This document shows positions 48,837 through 57,795 of a stretch of DNA of 64,000 nucleotides, in pieces. The notes beneath the pieces are model-generated. The model ran no database searches, was not told where the DNA came from, and was given only the letters and a program-made list of their open reading frames with translations. The first letter of the stretch is position 1. The number at the start of each line of letters is the position of its first letter. Origin of the DNA: Hyphomicrobiales bacterium (GTDB lineage Bacteria > Pseudomonadota > Alphaproteobacteria > Rhizobiales > Beijerinckiaceae); NCBI GenBank assembly GCA_019075865.1, contig JAGXAN010000002.1, positions 124,001-188,000 on the forward strand. Direction: 5' to 3'. Both the position numbers and the translations under genes were made by a program.

Positions 48837-49721
48837 TCAGTCGTGACGCTGTTTCATTTCGGCTTGCAGCCACGCGTCAAAGATCCCGACGAGCCGGTTG
48901 GGGCGCGCCAGTTTGGGGACGACGAAATGATGCCCCACATAAGTCACGTCCTTTGATTTGCCGGCCAGCGGCATCACGAGGCGCCCGGCGGCAAGGTCAC
49001 GTTCCGCCAGCAGCGTGGATTCAAGCGCCACCCCGAGCCCATCCGTGGCCGATGCAATGGCCAGAAAGCTCCGGTCGAAGCGGATACCATGCAAGGTGGG
49101 CGACACCAGCCCGTTGGCCTCGAACCAGTGCGACCAACGCACCATTTTATTGTCGCTCTGGATCAGATGCAGCCGCAACAAATCGGCAGGGGAGGATATG
49201 GACGCGGCCAGTGACGGCGCGCACATAGGTGCGACCGTTTCCACGCCAAGCGGATGCGACGTGACATTGGTGGCGCGCACCGGCCCATAGACGATATCGG
49301 CGTCAAAATCATTGTTGGCAAAATGGCTATAATCGGTGCCAGCCGACAGCCGAACTTCAATATCGGGGTGCAGCGCCAGAAATCCCGGCAATCTGGGCGC
49401 CAGCCATCCGGCAGCAAAACTGGGTGCGGCATGCAACCGAAACAGCCGTGGTGCGCGCAGTGAGGTTTCCTCAAGGCCGGTTCGCAATTGCTCGAACGCC
49501 AGACTCACGTGGCGACGGAAGGCCTCGCCGCGCTCGGTGAGCCGTCCACCGCGTTCGCGCCGGTCAATCAGACCCACACCCATGGCCCGCTCAAGCTCGA
49601 TGATCGCATGGCTGATGGCGCTGGGTGTCAAATTCAGTTCACCCGCCGCCGCCCGGAACGAGCCGAGGCGCGCCACGGCCTCAAACGCGCGCATACCCTT
49701 GAGGGAAACCAAGCCTAACAT
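48837..49721 (-). CDS. LysR-family transcriptional regulator (GcvA-like)
   Basis: A 294-residue regulator. The N-terminal winged helix reads LKGMRAFEAVARLGSFRAAA, GELNLTPSAISHAIIELERA, then MGVGLIDRRERGGRLTERGE. The effector domain follows (LFRLHAAPSFAAGWLAPRLP and onwards), which is the GcvA/AmpR-type subgroup. It is divergently transcribed from the SDR/transketolase/TRAP genes, with a 160-bp gap holding several TTCAT/ATGAA inverted repeats, the normal layout for a LysR activator of the neighbouring operon. Confidence 0.94.
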   Translation of the reverse strand: MLGLVSLKGMRAFEAVARLGSFRAAAGELNLTPSAISHAIIELERAMGVGLIDRRERGGRLTERGEAFRRHVSLAFEQLRTGLEETSLRAPRLFRLHAAPSFAAGWLAPRLPGFLALHPDIEVRLSAGTDYSHFANNDFDADIVYGPVRATNVTSHPLGVETVAPMCAPSLAASISSPADLLRLHLIQSDNKMVRWSHWFEANGLVSPTLHGIRFDRSFLAIASATDGLGVALESTLLAERDLAAGRLVMPLAGKSKDVTYVGHHFVVPKLARPNRLVGIFDAWLQAEMKQRHD

Positions 49722-49765
49722 GTTGTCTATGACTTTTGTTCATGAGGTTGAAGGGTTCTCCTTGG

Positions 49766-49808
49766 CTTCATGCCAACAAGATGAAGTAATTTCATTTTGC
49801 CATGAAAT
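49766..49808. promoter_or_regulatory. Candidate LysR operator cluster
   Basis: Two inverted repeats of related sequence occur in the divergent gap: CTTCAT-N9-ATGAAG (49766-49786) and ATTTCA-N8-TGAAAT (49789-49808). A further TTTCATGAA palindrome lies near 49837. LysR proteins bind pairs of such imperfect dyads at recognition and activation sites, with the spacing seen here being plausible. Confidence 0.5.
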
Positions 49809-49881
49809 ATGCGCGTTTGCCAAGTCCGGGATCTCGTTTCATGAAGAAGAATAAGAAAATTTAGCAGCAGAGGAACGCGCG

Positions 49882-50634
49882 ATGATCTTGCAGGGTAAGA
49901 CGGCCGTCATTTCAGGAGCCGCAGGGCCACGGGGCATTGGCTTGGCAACAGCCAAGCTGTTTGCCCAGCATGGCGCGCGGGTTGCCATTCTCGACATTGA
50001 TGGCGAGGGCGCGGTCAAAGCAGCGGCTTCGCTGGGAGCCGATCACATCGGGCTGGCTTGCGATGTCACCGATCTGGCGAGTTGCCAAAAAGCCATCGCC
50101 GCCACCATCCAGGCTTTCGGCCATGTCGATATCCTCATCAACAACGCCGGCATCACCCAGCCCGTGAAAATCATGGAAATTGACGCCAAAAGCTGGGATC
50201 GGGTCCTTGAAGTGAATTTGCGCGGCGTTCTTTACCTGTCGCAGGCGACCATCCCGCACATGCGCTCACGCAAATCGGGCGCAATTGCCTGCATGTCTTC
50301 GGTTTCGGCGCAGCGCGGTGGCGGCATTTTTGGCGGGCCGCATTATTCGGCGGCCAAGGCCGGCGTTCTCGGGCTTGCCAAGGCCATGGCCCGCGAGTTG
50401 GGCCCGGACAATATCCGCGTCAATTGCGTCACGCCGGGCCTGATCCAGACCGACATTACCGGCGGTATGCTGACGGACGCGATGAAAGCCGAGATCGTCA
50501 AGGGCATTCCGCTCGGGCGCTTGGGCGATGCTGGCGATGTGGCCAATATCTATCTGTTTCTGGCATCCGATCTCTCCGCCTATGTGACCGGCGCGGTCAT
50601 TGACGTGAACGGGGGGATGCTGATCCATGGCTGA
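49882..50634 (+). CDS. Short-chain dehydrogenase/reductase (FabG-like)
   Basis: A 250-residue classical SDR. The nucleotide motif reads SGAAGPRGIGLATAKLFAQ, a slightly longer glycine loop than the usual TGxxxGIG. DILINNAGITQP, GAIACMSSVSAQRGGG (Ser), PHYSAAKAGVLGLAKAMARE (Tyr, Lys), and GPDNIRVNCVTPGLIQTDIT follow, ending YVTGAVIDVNGGMLIHG. The gene overlaps the transketolase N-subunit gene by 8 bp. It probably oxidises a polyol or hydroxy ketone taken up by the TRAP transporter, feeding the transketolase. Confidence 0.93.
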   Translation: MILQGKTAVISGAAGPRGIGLATAKLFAQHGARVAILDIDGEGAVKAAASLGADHIGLACDVTDLASCQKAIAATIQAFGHVDILINNAGITQPVKIMEIDAKSWDRVLEVNLRGVLYLSQATIPHMRSRKSGAIACMSSVSAQRGGGIFGGPHYSAAKAGVLGLAKAMARELGPDNIRVNCVTPGLIQTDITGGMLTDAMKAEIVKGIPLGRLGDAGDVANIYLFLASDLSAYVTGAVIDVNGGMLIHG

Positions 50635-51475
50635 GTTGCACGCGGTCATCCCCAACAAGACCCTTAAAGATCGCGCCTACCACATTCGCCGCAATGCGTT
50701 GCGCATGGGCGAAGTGCAGGGCCAGGGCTATATTGCGCAGGCGCTTGATATATCCGACGTGCTCGCCGTTGCCTTTTTCGATGCCATGAATTACCAGCCC
50801 GAGAACCCGGAATGGGAAGGGCGCGACCGGTTCCTGCTCTCGAACGGCCATTATGCCATCGCACTCTATGCGGCATTGATTGAAGCGGCGATCATACCCG
50901 AATCGGAGCTTGAATCTTACGGCAGCGACGATAGCCGCCTGCCCATGTCGGGCATGGCCTCTTACACGCCGGGCATGGAAATGTCGGGCGGATCGCTCGG
51001 GCTGGGTCTCAGCATTGCGGTCGGCAGGTGCCTTGGCTTGAAGCGCAAGAAATCCGACGCGCGGGTTTTCACGCTGTTTTCCGATGGCGAACTGGACGAG
51101 GGCTCGGTTTGGGAGGCGATCATGTCCGCCGGCCACAACAAGCTCGACAATCTGGTCGCTATCGTCGACATCAACAACCAGCAGGCCGACGGCCCGTCCA
51201 CGCAGGTCATGGGTTTTGAGCCCCTGGTCGACAAGATGCAAGCCTTCGGCTGGTTCACCCAGCGCGTCGATGGCAATGACATTGAAGCGGTTCGTGCCGC
51301 ATTCGCCAAAGCCAAGACGCACAAGGAACTAAAGCCGCGGATGATTATTGCCGATACTTTGATGGGCAAGGGCGTTCCCTTCCTCGAAGCGCGCGAGAAA
51401 AATCACTTTCTCCGCGTCGAAGCGCATGAATGGCAGCTCGCGCTTGCCGCACTGGATGCCGGGAGGGCCAAATGA
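50627..51475 (+). CDS. Transketolase, N-terminal subunit
   Basis: A 282-residue thiamine-diphosphate-binding subunit of a split transketolase. LLSNGHYAIALYAALIEAAI, the cofactor motif LFSDGELDEGSVWEAIMSAG near 147 (G-D-G and N in INNQQADGPS), and the closing FLEARE-type region are typical. It forms the active site with the C-terminal subunit encoded next. Split pairs of this kind include AptAB (apulose-4-phosphate transketolase) and SqwGH (sulfofructose transketolase), besides ordinary pentose-phosphate enzymes. Which sugar is used here cannot be told. Confidence 0.93.
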   Translation: MAELHAVIPNKTLKDRAYHIRRNALRMGEVQGQGYIAQALDISDVLAVAFFDAMNYQPENPEWEGRDRFLLSNGHYAIALYAALIEAAIIPESELESYGSDDSRLPMSGMASYTPGMEMSGGSLGLGLSIAVGRCLGLKRKKSDARVFTLFSDGELDEGSVWEAIMSAGHNKLDNLVAIVDINNQQADGPSTQVMGFEPLVDKMQAFGWFTQRVDGNDIEAVRAAFAKAKTHKELKPRMIIADTLMGKGVPFLEAREKNHFLRVEAHEWQLALAALDAGRAK

Positions 51476-52482
51476 AATCACCTGCAACCCCGGCCACGCC
51501 CGGCAAACCGCGCCTCACCACCTCGGCCATGATCGCTTCCATCGCCAGCGAGGGCCAGCGCACCAAAGCAGCGCCTTTCGGCCATGCCCTGGTTGAATTG
51601 GCCCGCACCCGCCCCGATATCATCGGCATGACGGCGGATTTGGGCAAATACACCGATTTGCACATTTTCTCCAAAGCCTTCCCGGATCGGTTTCACCAGA
51701 TGGGCATGGCCGAGCAATTGCTGTTTGGCGCCGCTTCCGGTCTGGCCGCAGAGGGCTTCACGCCCTTTGCCACCACCTATGCCGTGTTCGCCTCCCGCCG
51801 CGCTTATGATTTTATCCATCAGACGATTGCGGAGGAAGACCGCAACGTGAAGATTGTTTGCGCACTGCCCGGATTGACCTCCGGCTATGGCCCAAGCCAT
51901 CAGGCGGCTGAGGACCTCGCATTGTTTCGCGCCATGCCGAATATGACCGTGATTGACCCCTGCGATGCGCTGGAGATTGAACAGGCTGTGCCGGTTATCG
52001 CGGCGCATCAAGGCCCGGTTTATATGCGCTTGTTGCGCGGGCAGGTGCCGCTTGTGCTCGACGAATATAATTACAAGTTTGAACTTGGCAAAGCCAAGAT
52101 GATCCGTGAGGGCCGCGACGTGCTGGTCATCTCATCGGGTCTGCTGACGATGCGCGCCCTGGAAGCAGCCAAGGAGCTTGCCGCTGACAAGGTGGATGTT
52201 GCGGTCTTGCACGTGCCCACCATCAAGCCGCTGGACACAAAGACCATCATTGACGCGTGCCGTGTCGCGGGTCGTCTGGTTGTTGTCGCTGAAAACCACA
52301 CCATCATCGGCGGCCTCGGTGAAGCGGTTGCAACTTGCCTGATGCGCGCCCGCGTCCATCCGGCTTTCGAGCATATCGGCCTGCCCGACGAATTCCTGTC
52401 AGCGGGAGCATTGCCGACCCTGCATGACCGCTACGGCATCTCCACTATGGCGATCGCCGCGCAAATCAAAGGGTGGCTATAG
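51472..52482 (+). CDS. Transketolase, C-terminal subunit
   Basis: A 336-residue subunit with the pyrimidine-binding and C-terminal domains. I use ATG 51472, which overlaps the stop of the N-subunit by ATGA; the longer open frame upstream lies inside the partner gene. RPDIIGMTADLGKYTDLHIF, the catalytic Glu in HQMGMAEQLLFGAASGLAAE, and TTYAVFASRRAYDFIHQTIA are typical. The C-terminal domain has VLVISSGLLTMRALEAAKEL and VVVAENHTIIGGLGEAVATC. About 30 residues at the N-terminus are low in complexity. Confidence 0.93.
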   Translation: MKSPATPATPGKPRLTTSAMIASIASEGQRTKAAPFGHALVELARTRPDIIGMTADLGKYTDLHIFSKAFPDRFHQMGMAEQLLFGAASGLAAEGFTPFATTYAVFASRRAYDFIHQTIAEEDRNVKIVCALPGLTSGYGPSHQAAEDLALFRAMPNMTVIDPCDALEIEQAVPVIAAHQGPVYMRLLRGQVPLVLDEYNYKFELGKAKMIREGRDVLVISSGLLTMRALEAAKELAADKVDVAVLHVPTIKPLDTKTIIDACRVAGRLVVVAENHTIIGGLGEAVATCLMRARVHPAFEHIGLPDEFLSAGALPTLHDRYGISTMAIAAQIKGWL

Positions 52483-52600
52483 CCGCCTTTTCAACGACGC
52501 CGGCAACGATCTGGCGGAGAAACGCTCGAACTGCGGTCGACACCCAGCGGTAACGAGCGACATTGCCCATAAAAATAGTGTCATTGGAGGAAACAGCATC

Positions 52601-53620
52601 ATGTCGAAAACAGTTCATTTGTCCCGTCGCAAACTCTTGGCCGCAGGCGCATCTTTGCCCCTGTTTGGCATTCTCACCCGCCCTTCATCGGCGGCGGAAT
52701 TCAATTACAAGCTCGCCACCGGCCAGGACCCGACGCATCCGGTCAATATCCGGGCGCAAGAAGCGATCAATCGCATTCGTGAGGCAACCCATGGCCGCCT
52801 CGACATCAAATTGTTTCCGGCCAATCAATTGGGGTCGGATACCGATCTCTTGACGCAGGTGCGCAATGGCGGCGTCGAATTTTTCAACGAAGCTGCGTCG
52901 ATTCTCGCGACCTTCGTTCCGGCGGCAGGCATAGTCAACACCGGTTTTGCGTTTCCGAGCTACGATGCTGTCTGGAAAGCGATGGATGGTGAACTTGGCA
53001 ATTACATCCGTACCCAAATCGCCAAAACCCCCATCATCACCATTGGCAAGTCATGGGACAATGGTTTCCGGCACGTCACCTCGTCCGGCCGCGATATCAA
53101 GACGCCGGACGACCTCAAGGGCTTCAAGATACGTGTCCCGCCAGCTCCGATCCTTACTTCGCTGTTCCAGGCGCTGGGGGCAGGGCCAGAGCCACTCAAT
53201 TTCAACGAGGTCTATTCGTCGTTGCAAACCAAAGTGGTCGATGGCCAGGAAAACCCGTTGCCGATTATCGCTACCGCACGCCTCTACGAAGTGCAAAAGA
53301 CGTGCAGCCTTACCGGACATGTTTGGGATGGCTACTGGATTCTTGGCAACAAGGCGGCTTTTGCCAACCTGCCCAAGGATGTCCAGGAAATAGTCACCCG
53401 CGAGTTTGATCGCTCGGCGAATGACGAGCGCGCAGACATTGCAAAACTCAGCAACTCGTTGCAGGCACAATTGACCAGCAAAGGTCTCAAATTCCTCGAA
53501 GTGGATCGCCCCGCGTTCCAGCAAGCGCTTGCCAAAACCAGCTTCTATGCCGATTGGAAAGCCAAATTCGGTGCCGAAGCTTGGGCTGAGCTCGAAAAGA
53601 TCACCGGCAAACTGGTGTAG
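52601..53620 (+). CDS. TRAP transporter substrate-binding protein, DctP family
   Basis: A 339-residue periplasmic receptor with a twin-arginine signal (SRRKLLAAGASLPLFGIL, cleavage near SSAA). ATG 52601 has GGAGG ten bases upstream, which decides against the longer open frame. The mature part has LATGQDPTHPVNIRAQEAIN, FPANQLGSDTDLLTQVRNGG, and the carboxylate-binding Arg in LKGFKIRVPPAPILTSLFQA near 175, followed by NFNEVYSSLQTKVVDGQENP. This predicts an organic acid or sugar acid as ligand. It follows the transketolase genes by 118 bp and precedes the TRAP permease by 4 bp. Confidence 0.94.
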   Translation: MSKTVHLSRRKLLAAGASLPLFGILTRPSSAAEFNYKLATGQDPTHPVNIRAQEAINRIREATHGRLDIKLFPANQLGSDTDLLTQVRNGGVEFFNEAASILATFVPAAGIVNTGFAFPSYDAVWKAMDGELGNYIRTQIAKTPIITIGKSWDNGFRHVTSSGRDIKTPDDLKGFKIRVPPAPILTSLFQALGAGPEPLNFNEVYSSLQTKVVDGQENPLPIIATARLYEVQKTCSLTGHVWDGYWILGNKAAFANLPKDVQEIVTREFDRSANDERADIAKLSNSLQAQLTSKGLKFLEVDRPAFQQALAKTSFYADWKAKFGAEAWAELEKITGKLV

Positions 53621-53624
53621 TGCC

Positions 53625-55508
53625 ATGGCACGACCCTTGAACAAGGAGCAGGAGGCCGTGAGCGTGCGGCCTCCGGAGAACTGGCGCGCGGCCTTTGCAC
53701 GCGCGAATCAGGCGCTTATCCCGCTGGTGGGGATACCGGCAGCCTGGTTGATCGTGATGGAAATCGCGGATCTTCTGGCTGGCATCATCGCCCGTTATGC
53801 GCTGCATACCCCACTTGTGTGGTCCGACGAATTGGCCGAAATCCTTTTTTTATGGCTCGCGATGCTGGGGTCGGTCATGGCATTCCAACGTGACGAGCAC
53901 ATGCGGATGACGGCCATTGTCGGAAAGCTCGGGCCTAAAGCGCGCGCCTTCATCGATGTAGTGGCGGTGGCGGTGTGTCTGGCGTTTCTGGCTTTGGTGA
54001 TCCATCCGGCCTATCGTTTTGCGGCGGATGAAGTTTATGTCACCTCGCCTGCGCTTGGCATTGTCGATAGCTGGCGCGCAGCGGCGCTGCCCGTCGGCCT
54101 TGGCTTGATGTTGCTTGTGGCCATACTGAGGCTCGCAAGTATCGCGGACGCGCGCATTCTGTTCGGGTCTCTGGCCTTGGTCGGGGGCATTGTCGGCGCA
54201 ATGGCTTTGATTGGGCCTTGGCTCATACCCTTGGGCAATTTGAATTTGGTCATATTCTTCGTCGTTATCGTCGGTGCCATGGTCATTCTGGCCGTGCCCA
54301 TTGCTTTTGCTTTTGGGTTGGCGACGGTAGGCTACCTGACGCTGACCACTCATACGCCGAACATGGTCATGATCGGGCGCATGGATGAAGGCATGGGCCA
54401 TATCATCCTGCTGGCCATTCCCTTGTTCGTGTTTCTCGGTTTGCTCATTGAAATGACCGGCATGGCCCGCGCCATGGTTGGCTTTCTGGCGAGCCTGCTG
54501 GGGCACGTGCGCGGCGGCCTGCATTTTGTGCTGGTGGGTGCCATGTATCTGGTCTCCGGCATTTCAGGGTCGAAAGCGGCCGACATGGCCGCCATCGCGC
54601 CGGTGCTGTTTCCCGAAATGGTGAAGCGCGGCGCAAAGCCGGGCGATCTTGTAGCGCTGCTGGCGGCAACCGGGGCACAAACCGAGACGATTCCGCCCTC
54701 TCTCGTCCTGATCACCATTGGATCAGTGACCGGAATATCGATCTCGGCCCTGTTCACTGGCGGGTTGCTTCCCGGTGTCGTTCTGGCGATCATGCTGTGC
54801 TTTGTCGTCTGGCGTCGTTACCGCGGCGAGGATCTGTCGCATGTCCAGCGTGCCAACTGGCGTCAAATCGGTCGCGCCTTCGTGGTAGCGATACCGGCCC
54901 TGATCCTGCCTTTCGTGATCCGCTTTGCAGTGGTCAAGGGCATAGCGACCGCAACCGAAGTCTCGACAATAGGCATCATCTATTCGGCACTGGCTGGCTT
55001 GCTGGTTTATCGACAATTCAATTGGCGGCGCTTGTATCCGATGTTGATCGAGACCGCGACACTATCGGGCGCAATTTTGCTCATCATTGGCGCGGCGACG
55101 GGCATGGCCTGGGCTTTGACTCAATCGGGCTTCTCCGCCGCATTGGCAAAATTCATGACGGATTTGCCCGGTGGCATCCCGGTGTTTCTGCTGGTCACCA
55201 TCATCGCTTTCATCATTCTGGGCAGTGTGCTCGAAGGTATCCCGGCCATCGTTTTGTTTGGGCCTTTGCTGTTTCCCATCGCCCGGCAAGTTGGCGTGAA
55301 CGAAATTCACTATGCCATGGTGGTGGTGCTGGCCATGGGCATTGGCCTGTTTGCGCCGCCATTTGGCGTTGGATATTACGCAGCCTGCGCGATCAGTCGC
55401 ATCCACCCCGATGAAGGCATGAAGCCGATCGTCGGTTACATGATTGCCATGCTGATCGGCACCATCATCGTCGCCGCCGTGCCCTGGATATCGATCGGGT
55501 TCCTTTGA
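53625..55508 (+). CDS. TRAP transporter permease, fused DctQ-DctM
   Basis: A 627-residue fused small and large TRAP membrane subunit. The start ATG 53625 lies 4 bp after the receptor gene; longer open frames run through that gene and are rejected. Residues ~1-190 form the four-helix DctQ part (RYALHTPLVWSDELAEILFL and RDEHMRMTAIV). After a connecting helix, residues ~210-627 form DctM with about 12 segments, including HIILLAIPLFVFLGLLIEMT, GISGSKAADMAAIAPVLFPE and ATGAQTETIPPSLVLITIGS. Uptake is driven by the sodium or proton gradient. It closes the LysR-linked module. Confidence 0.94.
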   Translation: MARPLNKEQEAVSVRPPENWRAAFARANQALIPLVGIPAAWLIVMEIADLLAGIIARYALHTPLVWSDELAEILFLWLAMLGSVMAFQRDEHMRMTAIVGKLGPKARAFIDVVAVAVCLAFLALVIHPAYRFAADEVYVTSPALGIVDSWRAAALPVGLGLMLLVAILRLASIADARILFGSLALVGGIVGAMALIGPWLIPLGNLNLVIFFVVIVGAMVILAVPIAFAFGLATVGYLTLTTHTPNMVMIGRMDEGMGHIILLAIPLFVFLGLLIEMTGMARAMVGFLASLLGHVRGGLHFVLVGAMYLVSGISGSKAADMAAIAPVLFPEMVKRGAKPGDLVALLAATGAQTETIPPSLVLITIGSVTGISISALFTGGLLPGVVLAIMLCFVVWRRYRGEDLSHVQRANWRQIGRAFVVAIPALILPFVIRFAVVKGIATATEVSTIGIIYSALAGLLVYRQFNWRRLYPMLIETATLSGAILLIIGAATGMAWALTQSGFSAALAKFMTDLPGGIPVFLLVTIIAFIILGSVLEGIPAIVLFGPLLFPIARQVGVNEIHYAMVVVLAMGIGLFAPPFGVGYYAACAISRIHPDEGMKPIVGYMIAMLIGTIIVAAVPWISIGFL

Positions 55509-55594
55509 AACCGCTAAGATGTGAATGGATGCAAGGGCAGCGCCGCCTTGCCCCCGCGTTTTAGGCGTCCAACAAGACGCTTTGGGCTAGCTCC

Positions 55595-56662
55595 TCAGCA
55601 AATGCGGGGCAATTGCTCGCCCACCAGCATGTCAACGATGCGCCGCCCGCCAAACACGGTTTGCATGGTGACGCGGCCTGCCTCGCCGGCTCCCGCGTGG
55701 CCGATCAACGCGGCATCGCGCCCGAGCGGGTGGGCGCGCAATGCCGCCAGCGCCGCTTCGATTTCATCGGGCGGCACCGCCATGACAATCTTGCCCTCAT
55801 TGGCCAGATAGAGCGGATCAAGGCCCAGAATCTCGCAAAAGCCCCGCACCTCTGGCCGCTGCGGAATTGCGGCCTCGTCAATCTCAATGGAGCAGTTGGA
55901 CGCCTCCGCCATTTCATTGAGCACGGTCGCCAAGCCGCCTCGCGTCGCGTCGCGGATACAACGGGTGTTGGGTGCGGCGTGCAGCAGGTCAGCGATCAAT
56001 CCATGCAGGGCCGCGCAATCGCTTTCGATGGCGGTTTCCAGCGCCATATCACCACGCGCGCACAAAATGGCGGCACCATGGTCGCCAAGCAGGCCGTTGA
56101 CCAGAATGCCATCGCCGGGCGCAATGCGTTCAATACCCAGTTCGCAGCCGCGCGGAATAACGCCAATGCCGGTGGTGGTGATGAAAATTTTGTCACAGGC
56201 CCCGCGCTCCACCACTTTGGTGTCGCCGGTGACGATGCTCACCCCCGCCGCATGCGCCGTCTGCGCCATCGATCGGGCAATGGTGCGCAATGTTTCAACT
56301 TCCATGCCCTCCTCGATCACCACAGCGCAGGAGAGATAAAGCGGTTTGGCCCCGCCCACAGCCAGATCATTGATGGTGCCACAGACCGCCAGCTTGCCAA
56401 TATCGCCGCCGGGAAAGAACAGCGGATTGACCACGAAGGAATCGGTGGTGAAGGCCAAGCGGTCGCCGTGGCTGGCGAGCGCGCCCAGATCAAACCGCGC
56501 CTGATCTTCCAGCGCCTGCGGGGCACCAGGAGCAAAGGCGCTGATGAACACGTCATCGATCAGGTCTTTCATCGCCTTGCCACCGCCGCCATGCGCCAGC
56601 GTGACAGTGGCAACGAAGCATTGGCCGAGCTCGCGTTTTGGCGGGGGGGATTGCATGTTCAT
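55595..56662 (-). CDS. hypE: Hydrogenase maturation protein HypE
   Basis: A 355-residue enzyme that dehydrates the carbamoyl group placed on its C-terminal Cys to a cyanide ligand of the NiFe site. The protein ends LPRIC, the strict HypE C-terminus with the reactive Cys. LAHGGGGKAMKDLIDDVFIS near residue 22, LAFTTDSFVVNPLFFPGGDI and GDTKVVERGACDKIFITTTG are the PurM-like motifs. The start ATG at 56662 overlaps the HypD stop by ATGA; the longer frame upstream is inside hypD. It is the last gene of the maturation operon, converging on the TRAP genes. Confidence 0.97.
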   Translation of the reverse strand: MNMQSPPPKRELGQCFVATVTLAHGGGGKAMKDLIDDVFISAFAPGAPQALEDQARFDLGALASHGDRLAFTTDSFVVNPLFFPGGDIGKLAVCGTINDLAVGGAKPLYLSCAVVIEEGMEVETLRTIARSMAQTAHAAGVSIVTGDTKVVERGACDKIFITTTGIGVIPRGCELGIERIAPGDGILVNGLLGDHGAAILCARGDMALETAIESDCAALHGLIADLLHAAPNTRCIRDATRGGLATVLNEMAEASNCSIEIDEAAIPQRPEVRGFCEILGLDPLYLANEGKIVMAVPPDEIEAALAALRAHPLGRDAALIGHAGAGEAGRVTMQTVFGGRRIVDMLVGEQLPRIC

Positions 56663-57795
56663 GCCGGCACCATCGTCTTCTGCCGCTTGATCCCGCCATA
56701 TTGGTAATAGGCCGAGCAAGCCCCTTCGGTGGAAACCATCAGCGCGCCCAGCGGCACTTCCGGCGTGCAAGCGGTGCCAAACACCTTGCATTGCCATGGC
56801 TTGATGATGCCCTTCAAAACCTCGCCGCACTGGCAGGATTTGGGATCGGCAATCTTCAGATTGGGAATGGCAAATTTACGCTCGGCGTCATAGGCCGCAT
56901 AGGCCTCGCGCAATCGCACCCCGGAATGATCGATCGAGCCCAGCCCGCGCCATTCGAAAAATTCGCGCAGCTCATAGACCCGCGTCACCGCCGCCAAAGC
57001 GGCGGCATTGCCAGCCGTGGGCACAATGCGGGCATATTGGTTTTCAATCTCGGCGCGGCCTTGGCTGATCTGCTGCAACACCATCCAGATCGATTGCAGC
57101 ACGTCAAGCGGTTCAAACCCGGCCACCACCATCGGTCGTTTGTAGAATTCAGCAATGAATTCATAAGGCGCGGTGCCAATCACCATCGAGACATGCCCCG
57201 GCCCCAAAAAGCCGTCGAGATGCAGGTCGGGACTGTCGAGAATGGCCTTGATCGTTGGCACAATGGTGATGTGGTTACAAAACACCGAGAAATTACGGAT
57301 GCCTTCGGCCTCGGCCTGTAACACGGTCAGGGCGGTCGAGGGCATGGTTGTTTCAAAGCCGAGCCCAAAAAACACCACTTCGCGGTCAGGATTTTTGCGC
57401 GCAATGGTGAGGGCATCCATCGGTGAATAGACCATGCGCACATCGGCCCCGGTGGCCTTGGCCTGCAGCAGGCTCTTCTTCGAGCCGGGCACCCGCATGG
57501 CGTCGCCAAAGGTGGTGAAAATCACCCCTTCGCGCTCGGCGATCGAGATGCAATCATCGACCCGGCCCATTGGCAGCACGCAGACCGGGCAACCGGGGCC
57601 ATGCACCAGTTCGATGGATTCGGGCAACATGCCCTCAAGGCCATAGCGGAAGATCGAATGGGTGTGGCCACCGCACACTTCCATGATCTGGATCGGGCGC
57701 GTGCGCCCCACCCTGATGCTGGCGGCGAGCTTGTCGATCTCGCGGATGAGCACTTGCGCTTTTTCGCGGTCGCGGAATTCATCGGCGTATTTCAT
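56659..57795 (-). CDS. hypD: Hydrogenase maturation protein HypD
   Basis: A 378-residue iron-sulfur protein that, with HypC, holds the iron while CO and cyanide are attached. Iron- and cluster-binding Cys residues lie in IQIMEVCGGHTHSIFRYG near 46 and LVHGPGCPVCVLPMGRVDD near 75, and GFLGPGHVSMVIGTAPYEF near 205. The C-terminal cluster ligands are in SCQCGEVLKGIIKPWQCKVF and following (CTPEVPLGAL, STEGACSAYYQYG). The ATG at 57795 overlaps the stop of the SIS-domain gene (ATGA); the upstream open frame is rejected. Confidence 0.97.
   Translation of the reverse strand: MKYADEFRDREKAQVLIREIDKLAASIRVGRTRPIQIMEVCGGHTHSIFRYGLEGMLPESIELVHGPGCPVCVLPMGRVDDCISIAEREGVIFTTFGDAMRVPGSKKSLLQAKATGADVRMVYSPMDALTIARKNPDREVVFFGLGFETTMPSTALTVLQAEAEGIRNFSVFCNHITIVPTIKAILDSPDLHLDGFLGPGHVSMVIGTAPYEFIAEFYKRPMVVAGFEPLDVLQSIWMVLQQISQGRAEIENQYARIVPTAGNAAALAAVTRVYELREFFEWRGLGSIDHSGVRLREAYAAYDAERKFAIPNLKIADPKSCQCGEVLKGIIKPWQCKVFGTACTPEVPLGALMVSTEGACSAYYQYGGIKRQKTMVPA

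Noticed and set aside
55613-56707. 364-codon plus-strand open frame
   Set aside because: It is opposite hypE, which ends in the diagnostic PRIC; the frame has no family features.
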